Part shown: piece after piece, positions 10,681-22,328 of the stretch
How positions within the stretch are numbered: position 1 is the first letter of the stretch
Layout: each line of letters begins with the position of its first letter
From: Amborella trichopoda
Lineage: Eukaryota > Streptophyta > Magnoliopsida > Amborellales > Amborellaceae
Direction: 5' to 3'
DNA: 64,000 bases
Assembly: GCF_000471905.2 (NCBI RefSeq)
Contig: NW_006499563.1
Location: 3,013,612 to 3,077,611, forward strand
Notes under the pieces: model-generated
Databases searched by the model: none
Seen by the model: the letters and a program-made list of their open reading frames with translations, nothing else
Told to the model about the DNA's origin: nothing
Program-made: the position numbers and the translations under genes

Positions 10681-11624
10681 CATGATGGTGGATACATAAT
10701 AGCAAGGTCGCCTTATTTTGACCATGGTTGTGAAAGCTCCATGGTGGGTAATGAAGCTCACTTGGGGAGTGATATTGGCTTGGATGGGAGTGCTCACTCC
10801 TAATTTCGAATGATGCTCGAAGGGGTCGGGTGACCTGGGGTAAAATAGACACTTGGGGATCATGGTCTACCTCATGGTAATGGTCATGCATACATCCACC
10901 GGGGAATGAGGAAGGTTTCGTGAGGTAGGTGAAACTCACTGGTGTATGGGGGTTTTCAAGGGGAGAAGTGATTTACCTTAAGAAATGAGTGAAGCTCCTT
11001 AGGGATGATGGTCTACGACTTGAGCCATATGAGTGCTCTTTACGGATGGTGGCTTGCTCCATGGGACGAATGAGACTGATCGGGGTAACGGCTTTCCTCA
11101 TGAGGTGAGTGAGTCTTACTGGTGTAGTTGACTTGCCATGAGACAAGTGAAACTTCCCGGTGATATTGGTTTTTCTCAAGGGACGAGGATTGCAAGGGTT
11201 CATCGTGATGACAAGCTTATGCCATGAGGTGGGTCTAACCCTGTGGAGGAAATGGTTTCTCCCATGGGGTATGTGAAGCAATCCATAGGGGATGATCAAT
11301 GATGGTGTTGCTTTAGAAATGGCGGTGGTTATGGATGATGACTCATTAGTGGAATGGGTTTCTGGGTGGAGTGCTCATTCGTATTTTTGAATGATGCTTG
11401 GTGGTAGTGACAAGGAGGTGGGTTGTCTGAGATGAAGGCCATGGCGGACCAGGGTACACGCATGGTGGTGGATGTGAGGCTCAAGGGTGGCTAATGCATC
11501 ACTAGGGATGATGAGCAAGCTGTCAGAGCAGTAACATGGGTCGAGCCATGGGCTCGATCGTGTGTGCAAGTGGTGTGAAGTGAGTGAAAGAAGAGGGAGA
11601 AAGAGATAAAATCTAGGGGGGAGA

Positions 11625-11980
11625 ATGTGTGGACCATGGTTGAACCATGGGCTTTTGGAATGGAGTATGATGGAGTTGAAGGAATGTGCACCAGTGTGCC
11701 CATGGTCAATCCATGGGTCTTTGGGATGAGAAATGAGAGCATGAAAGTAGTGCATGGTGTGCCCATGGTTGAACCATGGGCTTTGGGGCATTGTGATTGT
11801 AGTGCAATGTGTCTGTCCATGAGAGAGCCATGGGTTATAGATGAGATGAAGTGGGATGTGCCGAAGTTGGGTGGAGATGGGGATGTCAAAAATAAGAGAG
11901 ATGTGTGTTTGTGCCCATGGTCAAGCCATGGGCATCATGTGGTAAGGAGGGAGTGTGCCCATGGTTAGCCATGGGCACAA
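11625..11980. repeat. array of CCATGG hairpins
   Basis: Six units near 11633, 11698, 11760, 11817, 11913 and 11957 each contain a near-perfect inverted repeat such as GCCCATGGTCAAGCCATGGG, a 7-8 bp stem with a short loop. Spacing is about 60 bp at first and then irregular. The array lies at the junction of copy A internal sequence and LTR B, probably inside LTR B. Confidence 0.7.
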
Positions 11981-11989
11981 GGTGTGGTT

Positions 11990-12245
11990 AGAGAGGTGCG
12001 AAGGAATCCAGCTAGCAGCTAGGCTGCCTGGCCCTAGTAAGAGAGAGAGAGAGAGAGACGAGAGTGTTGAGGGGCGAGCAATGGAGAGAAGGCATCGATC
12101 CAACGGCTAGGCCACTTGGCTCGAGCGAGAGAGAGAGAGATGTGAGTAGGGTTAAGTGGAGAGTAGGCATCGGGCCAACGGCTTGGCCGCTTGGCCCAAG
12201 AGAAAGAGAGAGAGAGATGTGAAGAGGAAGAGAGAGAAAAATGAG
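11990..12245. repeat. tandem repeat, about 80 bp x 3, in LTR B
   Basis: Units carry CAACGGCTAGGCCACTTGGC or close variants, followed by a GAGAGAGAGA tract. They are homologous in plan to the units at 6585-7050 in LTR A. Confidence 0.65.
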
Positions 12246-13350
12246 GGTCCGTCCCCCCTTGCAAGCCTAGGCGGGCTGTGCCTTAAGCCTCCTTTCGAGG
12301 TGGGTTAGCCATTTTTGACTAGGCTGGACCTTATCTTCGCAATGGGCTTGGTCCCATTCGATTTCAAGATTGTTTAATAGGTCTCGGACCATTATACCCC
12401 TAGGGGATTTTACCCTTTAGGCATGTGTGAGGGGTAGAGGGTGTCTTTTTGGCCATGCCCTTTTACACTTTGGTCCTTCATCTTCTTAAAAAAATGCCCC
12501 TTTTGCTTCAGTGGGCTTTCTTGGGATTGGGGGTTTGTAAGGGCTCATGGGGTAAATCCACCTTTGTACCTTTTTAGTTTAGATAAAGAGCGGAGAGGGG
12601 TCTCATTTCTCACCATTCCTCCTCATTTTTCACTCTTTAGAGAGAGAAAGTGGTGAGTGGTCGGATTTGGTTCTTGGGGTTCGGGAGAGAACCCTCTCTC
12701 GGATAACCACGGGTCGTTCGTGCGACGACTTGAGGGTGTGGGCCGGTGTGGGGCGTATGAGCGCAGGGGCTAGCCTCATCGCTTGGGGTTCGGGGGACAC
12801 GTCCGGGCGATCAACCCTCTTAGAACAATCACGAAGCCCTCCGGTTGTGTGCCAATGCGATTTGGATAAAGACTCTCTTTAGGCTTGCAACCTCTCTACT
12901 CTCTCTCTCTTTATCGTATAGGGTCGGTATAAGATCCAGCTGTCCCTTCTTGTGACTATCCTCTCAAAGGGGCTAGCTGCCAGATGAAGGGGTGTGAGGG
13001 AACCCGAGGGTTGGGGCCCATGGGTTCACTTGCGTTCACGCGTTTGTTGGTGACGTAGGTTGCTGCACAGGGCAGACGGTGTGTCACGTAAGGGGGAGAG
13101 AGAGAGAGAGAAGGGTTGGGGTATGACCCGGTTTGGGAGAGAGAAAGGAGGAGTTCGCACACTAGGAGGCACTTATGGACCCATGTGCTCAGCAGTATTT
13201 TCTCTCCCTCAAAGTTTTCTCTCTCCTCTCGATGAAACTAAAGACTTAGAAGCAAACGGTAAGAGGAACAAACGTAATGCCTCTGTTTTATAATGGGTAA
13301 ATACCTTGCTCGAAGGTTTTCCAGCCTTTTACAAGTGAGCTAGGCCTGCT

Positions 13351-13360
13351 TATATAGATG
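13351..13360 (-). promoter_or_regulatory. TATA box of LTR B
   Basis: CATCTATATA on the minus strand, within a context (reading to TTTGTAAGGGCT-like leader sequence) equivalent to the TATA position of the other Tat-like LTRs. Confidence 0.45.
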
Positions 13361-14585
13361 ATTCATCAAACAGGGGTGAATACTCAAAAACAAAGCTTAA
13401 CTAAAATTTAAGATATTATGGATAGATCCCGAAATTAGGCACAATGACCAAAATGTCCCTGAGATCTTTTCCACTAATGACGAAGACGTCCTTGCATGCA
13501 GGTTGTTCCGCCATGGCCAGATCTTGGAAGCTTTTTCTGTAACTTGTGGTGATGGTTCAGATGATTTGTCAACATATCTTCAATGTCCTTGCGACTCTGA
13601 GCATTTTGATGCCCTTTAGTCGTGTTGGGGTGGCGCTTTTCCCACGGGGTGGAAGTCCGACCATATGCGTGAACTTTGTTCGCCAATGCACCTTGACTTG
13701 CGATGTTTTGGCTCCTGGCTCTGCTTGCAAACGAGAGGGGAGACAGTCACAGTCATTTTGCACCAAGTTTGGGCCGATTTGAATCCTGGTTTGCGTTTTT
13801 GACTAATTTGGGAGCATGCAGGAAAGAGGGATTTCGACAACCTAGTGAATTTCCTTTCTCTGTGACCTGAGGACTTGCATCCATCGGACCTTGGATTAAA
13901 TGCAAGAGTTATACCAATTTGCAGCTCTTTGCGAGGTGGTTGCATTGAACTCGTCCCTGCGGTGATCTGATGCTTGGATGTCTAGCTGTGCTTCACTTGA
14001 TCCGAGGCTTCTTATTCTTAAACCCTGGTTTTTCTGGTTTTTGGGGCACCTTCTTTTCAGGAGAAGTTTGACTCTAGGTCACGCCACAATGCATGCCTTA
14101 GGTCAAAATGACGAGACTAGCGTGATCTAGAACATATAGAGATCTGGGCCCTTCTTGGTTTCAGTGAAAGGTGCCATGGGTCCTTCATGATGCTCCCGAA
14201 ACACGATGTCATAGTCTCTATTTCTGGGGATTGGTTTGGTAATGCCACACTGAGCTAGTGTGAAACCCACCTGCTGTAAGGCCGCATGGGCATATATCCC
14301 TTTTGGGTGGTCCGATTGAGCCTAAATTTGGTCCTCGACGGTTTTTCGACATTCTGAATACGATGGCGGTAGTCTAGTATAGTTTTGAAGCCACTAGTAT
14401 AGGGCTACAGTTGTAAGGTCCTTCCTTGGTGTGATGGCACCGTACCCAGGTCGTATGGCTCAAGGCTTTATTTTACGACACAACTTTGGCATGCCGATGT
14501 CTTGTGTACCTGCAGGACTAGGCTGTTGTAGGCTTTCTCCTTGTTCGTGTGTGAGGTGCATGCACATAAAAAATGACGAGCAACA

Positions 14586-16394
14586 ACTTGCCTCGATGGA
14601 TGTTGCGCTTCAAGAGAAGCGAATGAAAACTTTATCGTCGAAGTTCATCTGACGAATCCTCACTAAGACGTATTTATTTCCTCTCAACAAATATTTTTTT
14701 GCTTCATCACCGACATTGGCGCAGTCCTTGAGGGGGAGACCTTGCTGAGATTTTCCCTTAACCGGGGGTGACCAAAGCAGTTTCTACCTGACCGGTGTCT
14801 TGTTGAGGGGTGTTCTCCGATTTATGTCAGAATCCGTTTTGTGGGAGATCGCACTGATACGCTGCCTTGTGGAGGCTTACGAATCTGTATCAACGAGAAC
14901 TCCTGATGCACCAGCTGGTGGGTACCTTTTTTTTGTGGGTGTTCTCCCAACCTATCTGGTAAAAAAAAGGGAGCCGGCTAGTGCCTTTTGAGGGCGTTAT
15001 CTCAACCTGGCTAAAAGATTTGGTGCTCCAGTAGACTGGTGCCATTTTCTGTGGACTCTATCCTTGACCAACGGAAACTGTTGATAGTGGTTTGTTTTGA
15101 TATCCAAGATACCTCTTTAGTTCCCATCCTATCTAGTCCAGTCGGGGGCTTTTAGTTGGCCTGTCAAGAAACGTTTGGGCTTAAGGGGTAGGGGTTCTGA
15201 GGCAGTATCTTTGTTGAGGAGACTTCACCCTGCATGTTAGTGAATGATGTTGGCGGATGGCCCTGGGGGCCGAAATTTTTGTTTTCGCCATTCCCGACTT
15301 TGTTTATTTTAGGACTCTTTTACTCATGGCTTCGTGGCCATGCCTGCCTGTCATTTTTACTCATGATGCCCTTGTAGGTTTTTGCCATGCCCATTTTCTT
15401 TATTTTTGGGCAATTTTACCCACTGCCTTGGTGCTATGTCTGCCTGAAGCTCCTTTTCTCTTGCTCACAATTGTTGTCATCACACCCAACTTCGTTTTTT
15501 TTTTAGAGGCTAATTAGAACAGTGAACCTTGTGGATGTGGTACAGAGGTGCAGCTCGTTCGTCGATTGATGAGATGACTGGTAACCTAGGCGGGGTGTGT
15601 CTGCACGGGGTGCGGTGTTGCCGTGAGGGCGGCTTGTGATCCAGGTGGTATGTGTTCGCGCAGGGTAGAGCTTGATGCCCACGAGGGTGGCTTGTGACCC
15701 AGGCAGGGTGTGCATGCATAAGGTGGAGTGTTGATGCCCACGGGGGTGGCTTGTGACCCAGGTGGGGGGTGCCCACATAGGGCAGAGCGTTGATGCCTGC
15801 AGGGGTGGCTTGTGACCCATGCGGGGTGTGCCCGCGTAGGTTGTAGTGTTGATGCTCGCAAGGTCGGCTTGTGACCCAGGCGGGGGGTGCCCACGTAGGG
15901 TAGAGTGTTGATGCCCGCGGGAGCAGCTTGTGACCTAAGCGGGGGGTGCCCACGCAGGGTAGAGTGTTGATGCTCGCGTGGTCGACTTATGACCCAGGCG
16001 GGATGTGCCCGGGTGGGGTAGAGCCTTGATGCCCGCGGGGGAGGCTTGTGACCCAGGCGGGGTAGAGTGTTGATGCCAGCGGGGGCGGTGTGTCTTGCAA
16101 AGATGACGTGTGGCTGATGAAGCATCTGCAGTTCGGTGCGAGGTCAGAAAGAAAGCGACACTTGGAAGATGGGGCGGCGAAAGGGACCCATCGTGCAATG
16201 AGTTGATGATGATTTATTGGTAGTAGGGCAGTGGAAGATTTGACCATGATGCTTCGAAAGTGTCATCTGAAAGGCGAGGCGTCAAACAATTTAAATGGCA
16301 GTCGAACGAGCGCCACTGTGATGACACTTGTCCATGTAGTTGGACGACATGCTGCTTGGGAAGTGGCGAGCTTTGATGATGGGCATATGGCTGC
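14586..16394. mobile_element. copy B internal region next to the 3' LTR
   Basis: This begins with the LTR-adjacent block (GGATGTTGCGCTTCAAGAGAAG). The conserved block follows at about 15290-15510 (TTTTTACTCATGATGCCC, GCCATGCCCATTTTC), then a GC-rich 59-bp array (15540-16090), then about 300 bases before an antisense TATA box. Long minus-strand frames rich in His, Pro and Gly (15503-16198) are repeat translations and not a gene. Confidence 0.5.
15540..16090. repeat. GC-rich tandem array, 59-60 bp x about 9
   Basis: GGCTTGTGACCCAGG or a variant recurs near 15630, 15689, 15748, 15808, 15867, 15926, 15985 and 16046, with GGGTGCCCACGTAGGGTAG and GTTGATGCCCGCGGG between. Many CpG sites remain. It occupies the position that the 35-bp array holds in copy C, but its sequence is unrelated. 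Confidence 0.85.
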
Positions 16395-16402
16395 TATAAA
16401 AA
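16395..16402 (+). promoter_or_regulatory. TATA box for the antisense gene (aORF) of copy B
   Basis: TATAAAAA on the plus strand, opposite to the gag of the same element. It lies about 1.9 kb before the coiled-coil coding region. The equivalent position in copy C (51,459) has TATAAAAAGG, and deleted copy D keeps a related site (30,790, minus strand). Promoter activity is inferred. Confidence 0.45.
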
Positions 16403-18305
16403 GAGCCTAGGCCAGAGAGCATCAGGGCAGCTCTTCCCCTTTTCTTTGCAAAGTTCCTTGCTTGCAACTCCTATTGGTGGAGGACGCGCAAACACTTTTC
16501 TTTCTTTTGTGTTTCGTCGGGAGGCTAGGTCTTATGTTTGGGATGGCTATCAGGTCCCGGCTTTTTGGGTGCGTCTGAGCATTAGGCGTCTAGGTGAAGA
16601 CGTTTGACCTAGCAAAAGGCGGTAGTGGATCCTTGCTAGATGGCATGCCTGTTGCTTCAGGGCCCCTCCATTTGTACAGAAGGTCCAGGGCCACGTGTAA
16701 GCGCTTGGATGAATCGTCGCTATGGCTAGCGAGAGAGTCTAGCCCAAGCTTTCGCTTGTAGCTACTCCTTTTGACCAGTGCTCCTCTCTTTGCCTTCACA
16801 AGGGGGCGAGAGAGGAGGTGGAGGTCATCACTCTTTTCAAGGTTTACTTGAAGAGAGTGATAACACCTTATAGAAGATACTACCGCCGTGAGAAGGTGGC
16901 GGAGCTCTTGAAAGGAATAGATTTATTCTAGAACAAATGTACTTTTTTTTCATAAAATTACAGATTTTATTGTAACTACAATCTTGTAATCCTTTTTGTT
17001 CATGAAATAAAATCCTCATTCACGTTGAATTCTCCTTCTTTGCCTTGCGCACCCGTGTGTGCGGCCATCGTGCCACTTTTGTTTTCCTTGGATCAGTTCT
17101 TATCCCTACTGATGGTGAAGATAAGAAATGGTCGATGGAACTCTCGTCTTGACTATGGGGTAGATGCCGCCCGATCTGACTCGGTGGTTGGGACACCCAT
17201 GCGGGTTTTCGTCCCAACCCTTGGGGTATGCGTCATTTTTTATTTTCTCACAGACCCCGCATTTTCTTTCCTTTATTTTTTCTTTTTTTTTTGTTTGAGA
17301 CCACAGAGGGTCCTGTGTGTGTGGGCAGGACAAGGAATGAAGTTCGCTTGCTTGCTGAGTGTAGTGGTGCATGAGTGTGCACCACGCTTTTGAGTGGGCT
17401 CGGGATTTGTAAGGGCCGAAAGGGGAAGGGTTGCGTACCTGAGAGGCGCTTTGATGACAGTAGGTGCGTCATCTTCGACGAGCCACATCACACATGCAGA
17501 GCAGTAAATGTTGAATGAGAGGGTTACGTTGGTGTTGTAAGATAATGTGATTACATGTCCTCGATGCTCCCTAGGGACCGGGCGTGATCTTTCGCACGTG
17601 TGGCATGTCACTTCGTGTGTTGTTCATAATTTCGTACCTCTGAGCCACACGACGTTTCGCTTGTGTGACACTTCAGTTGGCGTGCTGGTTGTTCTTCATT
17701 GTCCCGTTTTCGACTCTTCGGCATGCATGCCGCTGGCATTCTCTCATGATTGGGCCATGCGTCTTTTTGTTGATTCGCCTCTCTCTAGCTTTACAAAGAG
17801 AGGTATGCCGGGGTGGCTTTCACTTTCCTCAGGGATTTTCATCCGAAGTAGAAGAGACCTTATCCCCTTTCTGTCTGCTTCCCTTCTTCATCAGCATTTT
17901 TGGCACAAAGTTTCTCGTTGCGCTCCTGCATCGACGATGGCTGACACCAGCTCGACTCCTCCTCCAGGTAATGCTATTTCTTTCCTTGCGCTTGTGCGTG
18001 TGTGGCCATCGCACTGCTTTTCTTCTTGGGTTTGACCCCCTTGTCTTTTGTTCTGTAGTGGAGATCCTAGATGTGGATATTTTGCGCCATGAGTAGGTCC
18101 CAGGGGGCGTCCCCTTAGAAGGGTGAGAGGAGAGACCAGAGAGAGGGGGAGGTGAAGGGTCGTGGGGCCCTCAGTCGCCCACCTCTGTTTTAAAACGGGC
18201 ATCAGCTCGAAGTGAAGGGACTCTTCCACTATGGGGGTATCGGCAGCAAACCATTATGCAAAGTGTTGAAGGTTTACGGCGAGTGCGGTCTTGGCATTGG
18301 CTTGC
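16403..18305 (+). other. leader and decayed 5' part of the copy B antisense gene
   Basis: I cannot fix a reading frame here. Near 16,810-16,930 a plus-strand stretch reads like the end of a basic coding exon and is followed by AT-rich sequence with AATAAAATCC (about 17,006). At 17,938 an ATG starts a short frame ending in CTCCAGGTAATG, a possible splice donor, and TTTTGTTCTGTAG near 18,046-18,058 could be its acceptor; the frame after it soon stops. The mobile-domain part seen in copy C was not recognised here. Confidence 0.3.
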
Positions 18306-19061
18306 ATGGCGCCAATCGATGTCGAGGTCAAAGGCGGGGCTGGGGAGCCCTTACCTAGACCTCATACCATTCCCCCCACGTCTTTGGTTGTTGTGGCCGG
18401 GGGCCCAACCCTTGACGAGTCCTCGCTTGCTTTCATCAGTTCCTCGACCCTAGCCTTGTTAGCGCTGATTCCTAGAGCACGGACTGTGAGGAGTATGATT
18501 TGGACAGGTCTACAAGGGCTCAAAGAAGGGATTGAGGATGTTAAGGCTTGCGTGGCCAGTTTGAAATCCATAGACCCGGACATAGAGACTTTTAACTGGC
18601 TGCAGGAGTTGCTAGAGAATCTGGTGGATTGGGGAGCAGAGGCCCCTTTGTGTGAGACAGTGGTGTGGGAGGTTCATGAGGTGGGCATGCCCTCCTTGCG
18701 GGTGAGGTTGGCTACTCAGCAAGCTCTTATGGAGAGCCACGAGGAGAAGAAGCAGTGGATCGCCTCTCGTCATGCTCGGCTCATGAGGGAAGTGGTGGAG
18801 ATATACCAAGAGGTTTGGAATGCAGAAGACGAGATCGCTTGGTTACAATCCCTTGTGGTTGACTCAAAAGAGAGTCGACAGCACTACAAGGAACCAATGG
18901 CTGGGAATTCCCGCCGTCTAGAGCAGTTGAGCTCAGAGATAAGGGCGGTCACTACTTTGTTCGCTCAGGACATTGCTCTTGGCGAGGAGCAGGTGCGGGC
19001 TGCACTGGAAGGGTTGCAGGAGTTGAAGACGAAGATGCGTGAGGCGCTCGACCATTTCTGA
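18306..19061 (+). pseudogene. antisense gene (aORF) of copy B, C-terminal coiled-coil part
   Basis: This is a 252-codon open stretch with no stop, on the strand opposite gag. After a Pro/Ala-rich N-part it becomes helical and charged: from about residue 130 there are repeated EVHEV, RHARLMREVVEIYQEVWNAE and SRRLEQLSSEIRAV-type segments with heptad-like hydrophobic spacing, ending in TKMREALDHF. It corresponds in position, orientation and character to the C-terminus of the copy C antisense gene (55,930-56,250). No enzyme motif is seen. Because the upstream part is unrecognised, I treat it as a remnant. The stop at 19,059-19,061 is followed at about 19,130 by AATACAATGG sequence that could serve as a 3' end. 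Confidence 0.5.
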
Positions 19062-19890
19062 AGGTCTTTCTCTTATTTTTTGTTTGTGAGCTTCAGAAGC
19101 TCGCCAAAATTTTGTAACCTTCCATGATGTGAATACAATGGCCATCCTCTTTCTTCAGTTTCTTGACTCTATGTTCAGTCCATTGATGTTTTTATTTTCG
19201 CACTCTTGCCTCAAACTTCGCTCTTCGCCTCTAAGGAAATGAGGGGATGAACCCAAAAGCCTAGTGGGAAGGCATTTGAGTATCCTCATATTTCTCGTGA
19301 ACACCTGATAAGGTTTTCGTTCAAGACGTTTGCATTTTATTATATTTTTTTTTGAGGAGATAGTTTTAAAGTGATACTGCTGTGACTATAATGAGGCGAG
19401 TTTAGAGTCTTGCCTTCGAGACCGCATGTAGAGTGTGTTTTTACAGTCTCTTTCTCGTGTAGGGTGTACCCCAAACTGTCCTTGCAGTAATGTATTGACT
19501 TCCCTCAGCAAAGAGAGTTTGCCTCAGGATGAAGTCATACAAGGTAGGGAAAGGGTAAGAGAATGGCGTCAACAGGGCGTCGAGGGGACTCGAAGTTATG
19601 GGTCCGGGCTGCTGGGATTTTTTCAGTTTTCCCGCTTTTCTTTAGGCGGTCGGGGCTCTTGAGCTGGGGGTGTGGGCACCATATCTGCATGTCAAGCCGT
19701 GTCCCTTCCAATTTTCCTCACCTTTCTACAACCGTGGTACACCTCCCATGGTGCCGGCACCTCTGCTGGGGTGTAGGAGGTGGAGATTTCAAGAGTGCTT
19801 GGGGCGGGGCTTCGAACATGTCCCATCCTATGATGAGGTTGGGATGCCTCGTCAGGAGATTTGCCCATGAGCGAAGGCTGCCTGTCGGTT
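19062..19890. other. spacer between convergent antisense gene and gag of copy B
   Basis: No coding region is recognised. It lies where copy C has its protease, so the protease of copy B has been lost or is beyond recognition. Small open frames on both strands lack motifs. Confidence 0.4.
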
Positions 19891-19891
19891 A

Positions 19892-21640
19892 GGACTATCC
19901 AACCTCCTTGAAGATATCCTTGGAGGATGGATCTGAACCCGTAGCAGTGGCATAAGTTATGACTACTCCGCTGATGGAGCAGCACCAAGGGCCTTGATCT
20001 TTTCCAACAATCCACCCTTGTTTCTTGGTGCAGGGCACTATTATCTCATGCTGCACCAATATGTCGAAGAGGGCGGGAAGCCAGTAGCGTGATAGTTCGG
20101 TCGCGTGGATCTCATCGTTTGACTCCTCCTGGAGTGTGACCATATTGGAGGATTTGGGGGTTTCCAAAGCCTTCTTGATATCCTCGAGGTTGATTTTCCC
20201 CTTCTGATTTAAGACTTCAATGTGTTCTTTCAGCTCGATGCAGTCTTGTACCGGATGGCCCAACATCTAGTGGTAGGCGCAATAGTTAGCATGGTTGACC
20301 CACTCCGCTTGATCCAGCCATTTGTTGGGGGGAAGGACCACCATGTCCTGCTCAATCAACATTCTCAGGAGGGTTGGAACCCATGACTTGTTAAAGCTGT
20401 ACCCCAGATTGAGCTTTCGCCAGAACTCTTTGGGGCGGTAGTAGCTTTGTGGCAGAGGCACCTTGTTATAATCTTGTTTTTGGGATGGCTGTTGTTGTGT
20501 TGCCTCCTGAATCCTCTCCTATAGCCCTTGGGAGGTATCTAATGTCAGCAGGGGAGCGACATTGGGTGCAGGTTGGGAGGTGGTTGTGACTGTCGCGCTG
20601 ATCAGATTTCTTGATTGATCAGCACGGGGTTGGTTCTGTCGCTTCGGGCTTGCCCTCCCCCAGGGGTTTGGGCTTGATCTCCTCCACGATGTTTCAACAA
20701 GATTTCTATCTTAGTTGCTTTAGTAATCATTTCGGAGAAAGAGATGGGGCTGGAGGCTTCAACATGTATGGAGATTTCTTTCCTCATGTTCCTTATGCAT
20801 GTTTGAACGACCTCAATCTCGCCCATGGGGTTGCTTTGGCACATCACGAGATCCCTCCATCTCTGGATGTATTGGCCCACGGACTCGTCTAGGTTTTGGG
20901 CCATAGCAAGGAGCTCTATAGCCTGTACGTTCAGCTCCGCTTCATAGAAGCATTTATAGAATAGCTACTCCATCTCTCGTCGGGAGTGAACTGAGTTGGG
21001 CCGTAGGTGGGCGTACCACTTGAAGACAAGCCCAACTAGAGTTTCTACAAACTGTCAGAGCAGCAGTCTGGGATCCGAGGATGACTCTTGGCATGCAGAC
21101 ATGAAGTGGACCACATGCTGCCGAGGTGAACCCGTTCCATCGAAGGTTGGCAACCTCCCCTTTTGGTACCCGATAGGAAAGGGGACCTGATCAATAGAAG
21201 GCAGGTAAGGCTTCTGCTACGAAACACTCTCTTGTGTTTTTGATGCTTATAGGTCCTGGATGCTTTAATTGATCATTCATCGTATGTACTCTTGCATGAA
21301 CATTGATGGTGCCACTTGAGGAACTATGTCGAGCTGGACCTCAAAGGAGACAGGAGGGAGTGGAGGCCTTGGTGTTTGAGCCGGAGGGGAGAGTTCGTCA
21401 CTTGATGGGAAGAGAGTGTGGGCAGAGCGTCTTCAAGCCCTTTGAGTCTGTCCAAGATGCTATTTAGGACATTCTCAAAATGGGCCATTGGGTTTTCAGA
21501 TTCGTCCCCATCATGGCTCACCGCCATTACCTCGACGGGCTGGTTCGAGTCATGTAATTTGGCGGGAGGAGTGACCCTAGTCTTTTTCATGCTCCGATCG
21601 GGCACTCCGAGTAGCAAGGGCTGGGCTAGCCCCATTTGAG
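19892..21640 (-). pseudogene. gag: gag of Tat-like copy B, degraded
   Basis: Minus-strand gag relic. The N-part (about 21,640-21,324) is followed by a core reading FPIGYQKGRLPTFDGTGSP and QHVVHF, then FVETLVG, KWYAHLRP and LDESVGQYIQRWRDL (20,904-20,800): the retrotransposon gag capsid pattern of Tat-type elements. A zinc-knuckle-like motif near 20,240-20,300 reads C-A-Y-H, a stop, then LGHPVQDC, so the knuckle itself is interrupted. Further stops occur at about 21,050 and 20,950. Gag would form the particle and bind RNA. The copy is dead. The 5' end of the element beyond 21,828 was separated by the Tekay insertion. Confidence 0.75.
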
Positions 21641-22320
21641 CCCAAGATTGTTTCAGGGCCCGTATCAGTATGGGCTCCAGCCGCCGTAGGTGTCAGACTG
21701 CTATCGAGCCTAACGCTAGAAGGCCTTTGGGCCCTGGCTCGCCTTCGATGGGCGCGTGACGATCTAGGGATCATGTCTTGTCAACTGAATCTTGATGGCC
21801 TTGAGGCCGCGGGTCAGGCGAAGTAGGTTGTAAGGACCGAGAATATCTTGGCTTGAGGCAATACGCGGTGGAAAGAGAGAGAAGAAAAGAAGCATCGTCG
21901 TGTGTGGCAGTAAGAGACTGAAGAAGTGAGAGCACATGATAGAGAGAGCGCATGATTGAGAAAGCACGCGACAATGAGCGCGCGACAGTGAGAGCACATA
22001 GTAGCGAGCGCGCGGCAGTGAGCGTGTGCGGTAGTACGAAACAGAAGAAGAGAGTGAGCGTGCACAATAGTATGAGACAAAGGAAGAAAGTGAGCGCACG
22101 GTAGTAAGTGTGCAACAAGGAGAGAGAACACCACCATGAGTGATGAGGAGAGAGCATGTCGAGCACACCAGAAGAGAGAGGTTACCATCATGCGTGTTTC
22201 TGTTGAGAGAGTGTGAGAGCCATGTGGTGCATGTAAGCCACTTGTATGCCCTTATCAACCACTTGAATACCACTTGTAGCCCTTTGGCTACCACCTACTA
22301 GCTTCCTTCCCCTCTTGGTT

Positions 22321-22328
22321 TATAAATA
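22321..22328 (+). promoter_or_regulatory. TATA box of Tekay LTR
   Basis: TATAAATA within CCTCTTGGTTTATAAATACT, identical in context in the 3' LTR at 38,998-39,005. Transcription would start about 30 bases downstream, giving a very long R-U5 of about 2.4 kb. Confidence 0.65.

Larger units (their letters stand above)
9239..11600. mobile_element. internal non-coding part of Tat-like copy A
   Basis: This is the region next to the 3' LTR of copy A. It begins with a block (AATGTTGCACTTCGAGAGAAG) also found beside LTR B, D and C. It then contains a tandem array (9408-9825), a conserved block (10430-10680) and a degenerate array (10690-11330) with recurring GTGAGTGAAGCTC-like and ATGATGG motifs. No gag, protease or aORF is present. 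Open frames here translate repeats and resemble nothing known. Confidence 0.55.
11600..14585 (-). mobile_element. Tat-like retrotransposon copy B, 3' LTR (minus)
   Basis: The right border at 14585 (CAACA followed by ACTTGCCTCG) matches borders at 9238 and 47963. A minus-strand TATA (13351-13357) is followed by a leader with CTCTCTC tracts and by about 80-bp tandem units at 11990-12245 like those in LTR A. The left border is not resolved. Open frames across it have no recognisable product. Confidence 0.5.

Noticed and set aside
15503-16198. Long minus-strand frames rich in Gly, His, Lys and Pro
   Set aside because: They are translations of the 59-bp GC-rich array; the frame stays open because repeat units lack stops. 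No domain is present.
17547-18096. Two overlapping 140-160 codon plus-strand frames as genes
   Set aside because: They have no recognisable domain and hydrophobic but irregular composition, and the region is the decayed upstream part of the copy B antisense gene. A possible exon at 17,938-17,968 was noted instead.
21764-22294. Minus-strand 125-176 codon Ser/Leu/His-rich frames
   Set aside because: They lie in the Tekay 5' LTR over its AGAGTGAGCG-type units and recur in the 3' LTR at 38,429-38,939; they are shadows of a repeat.
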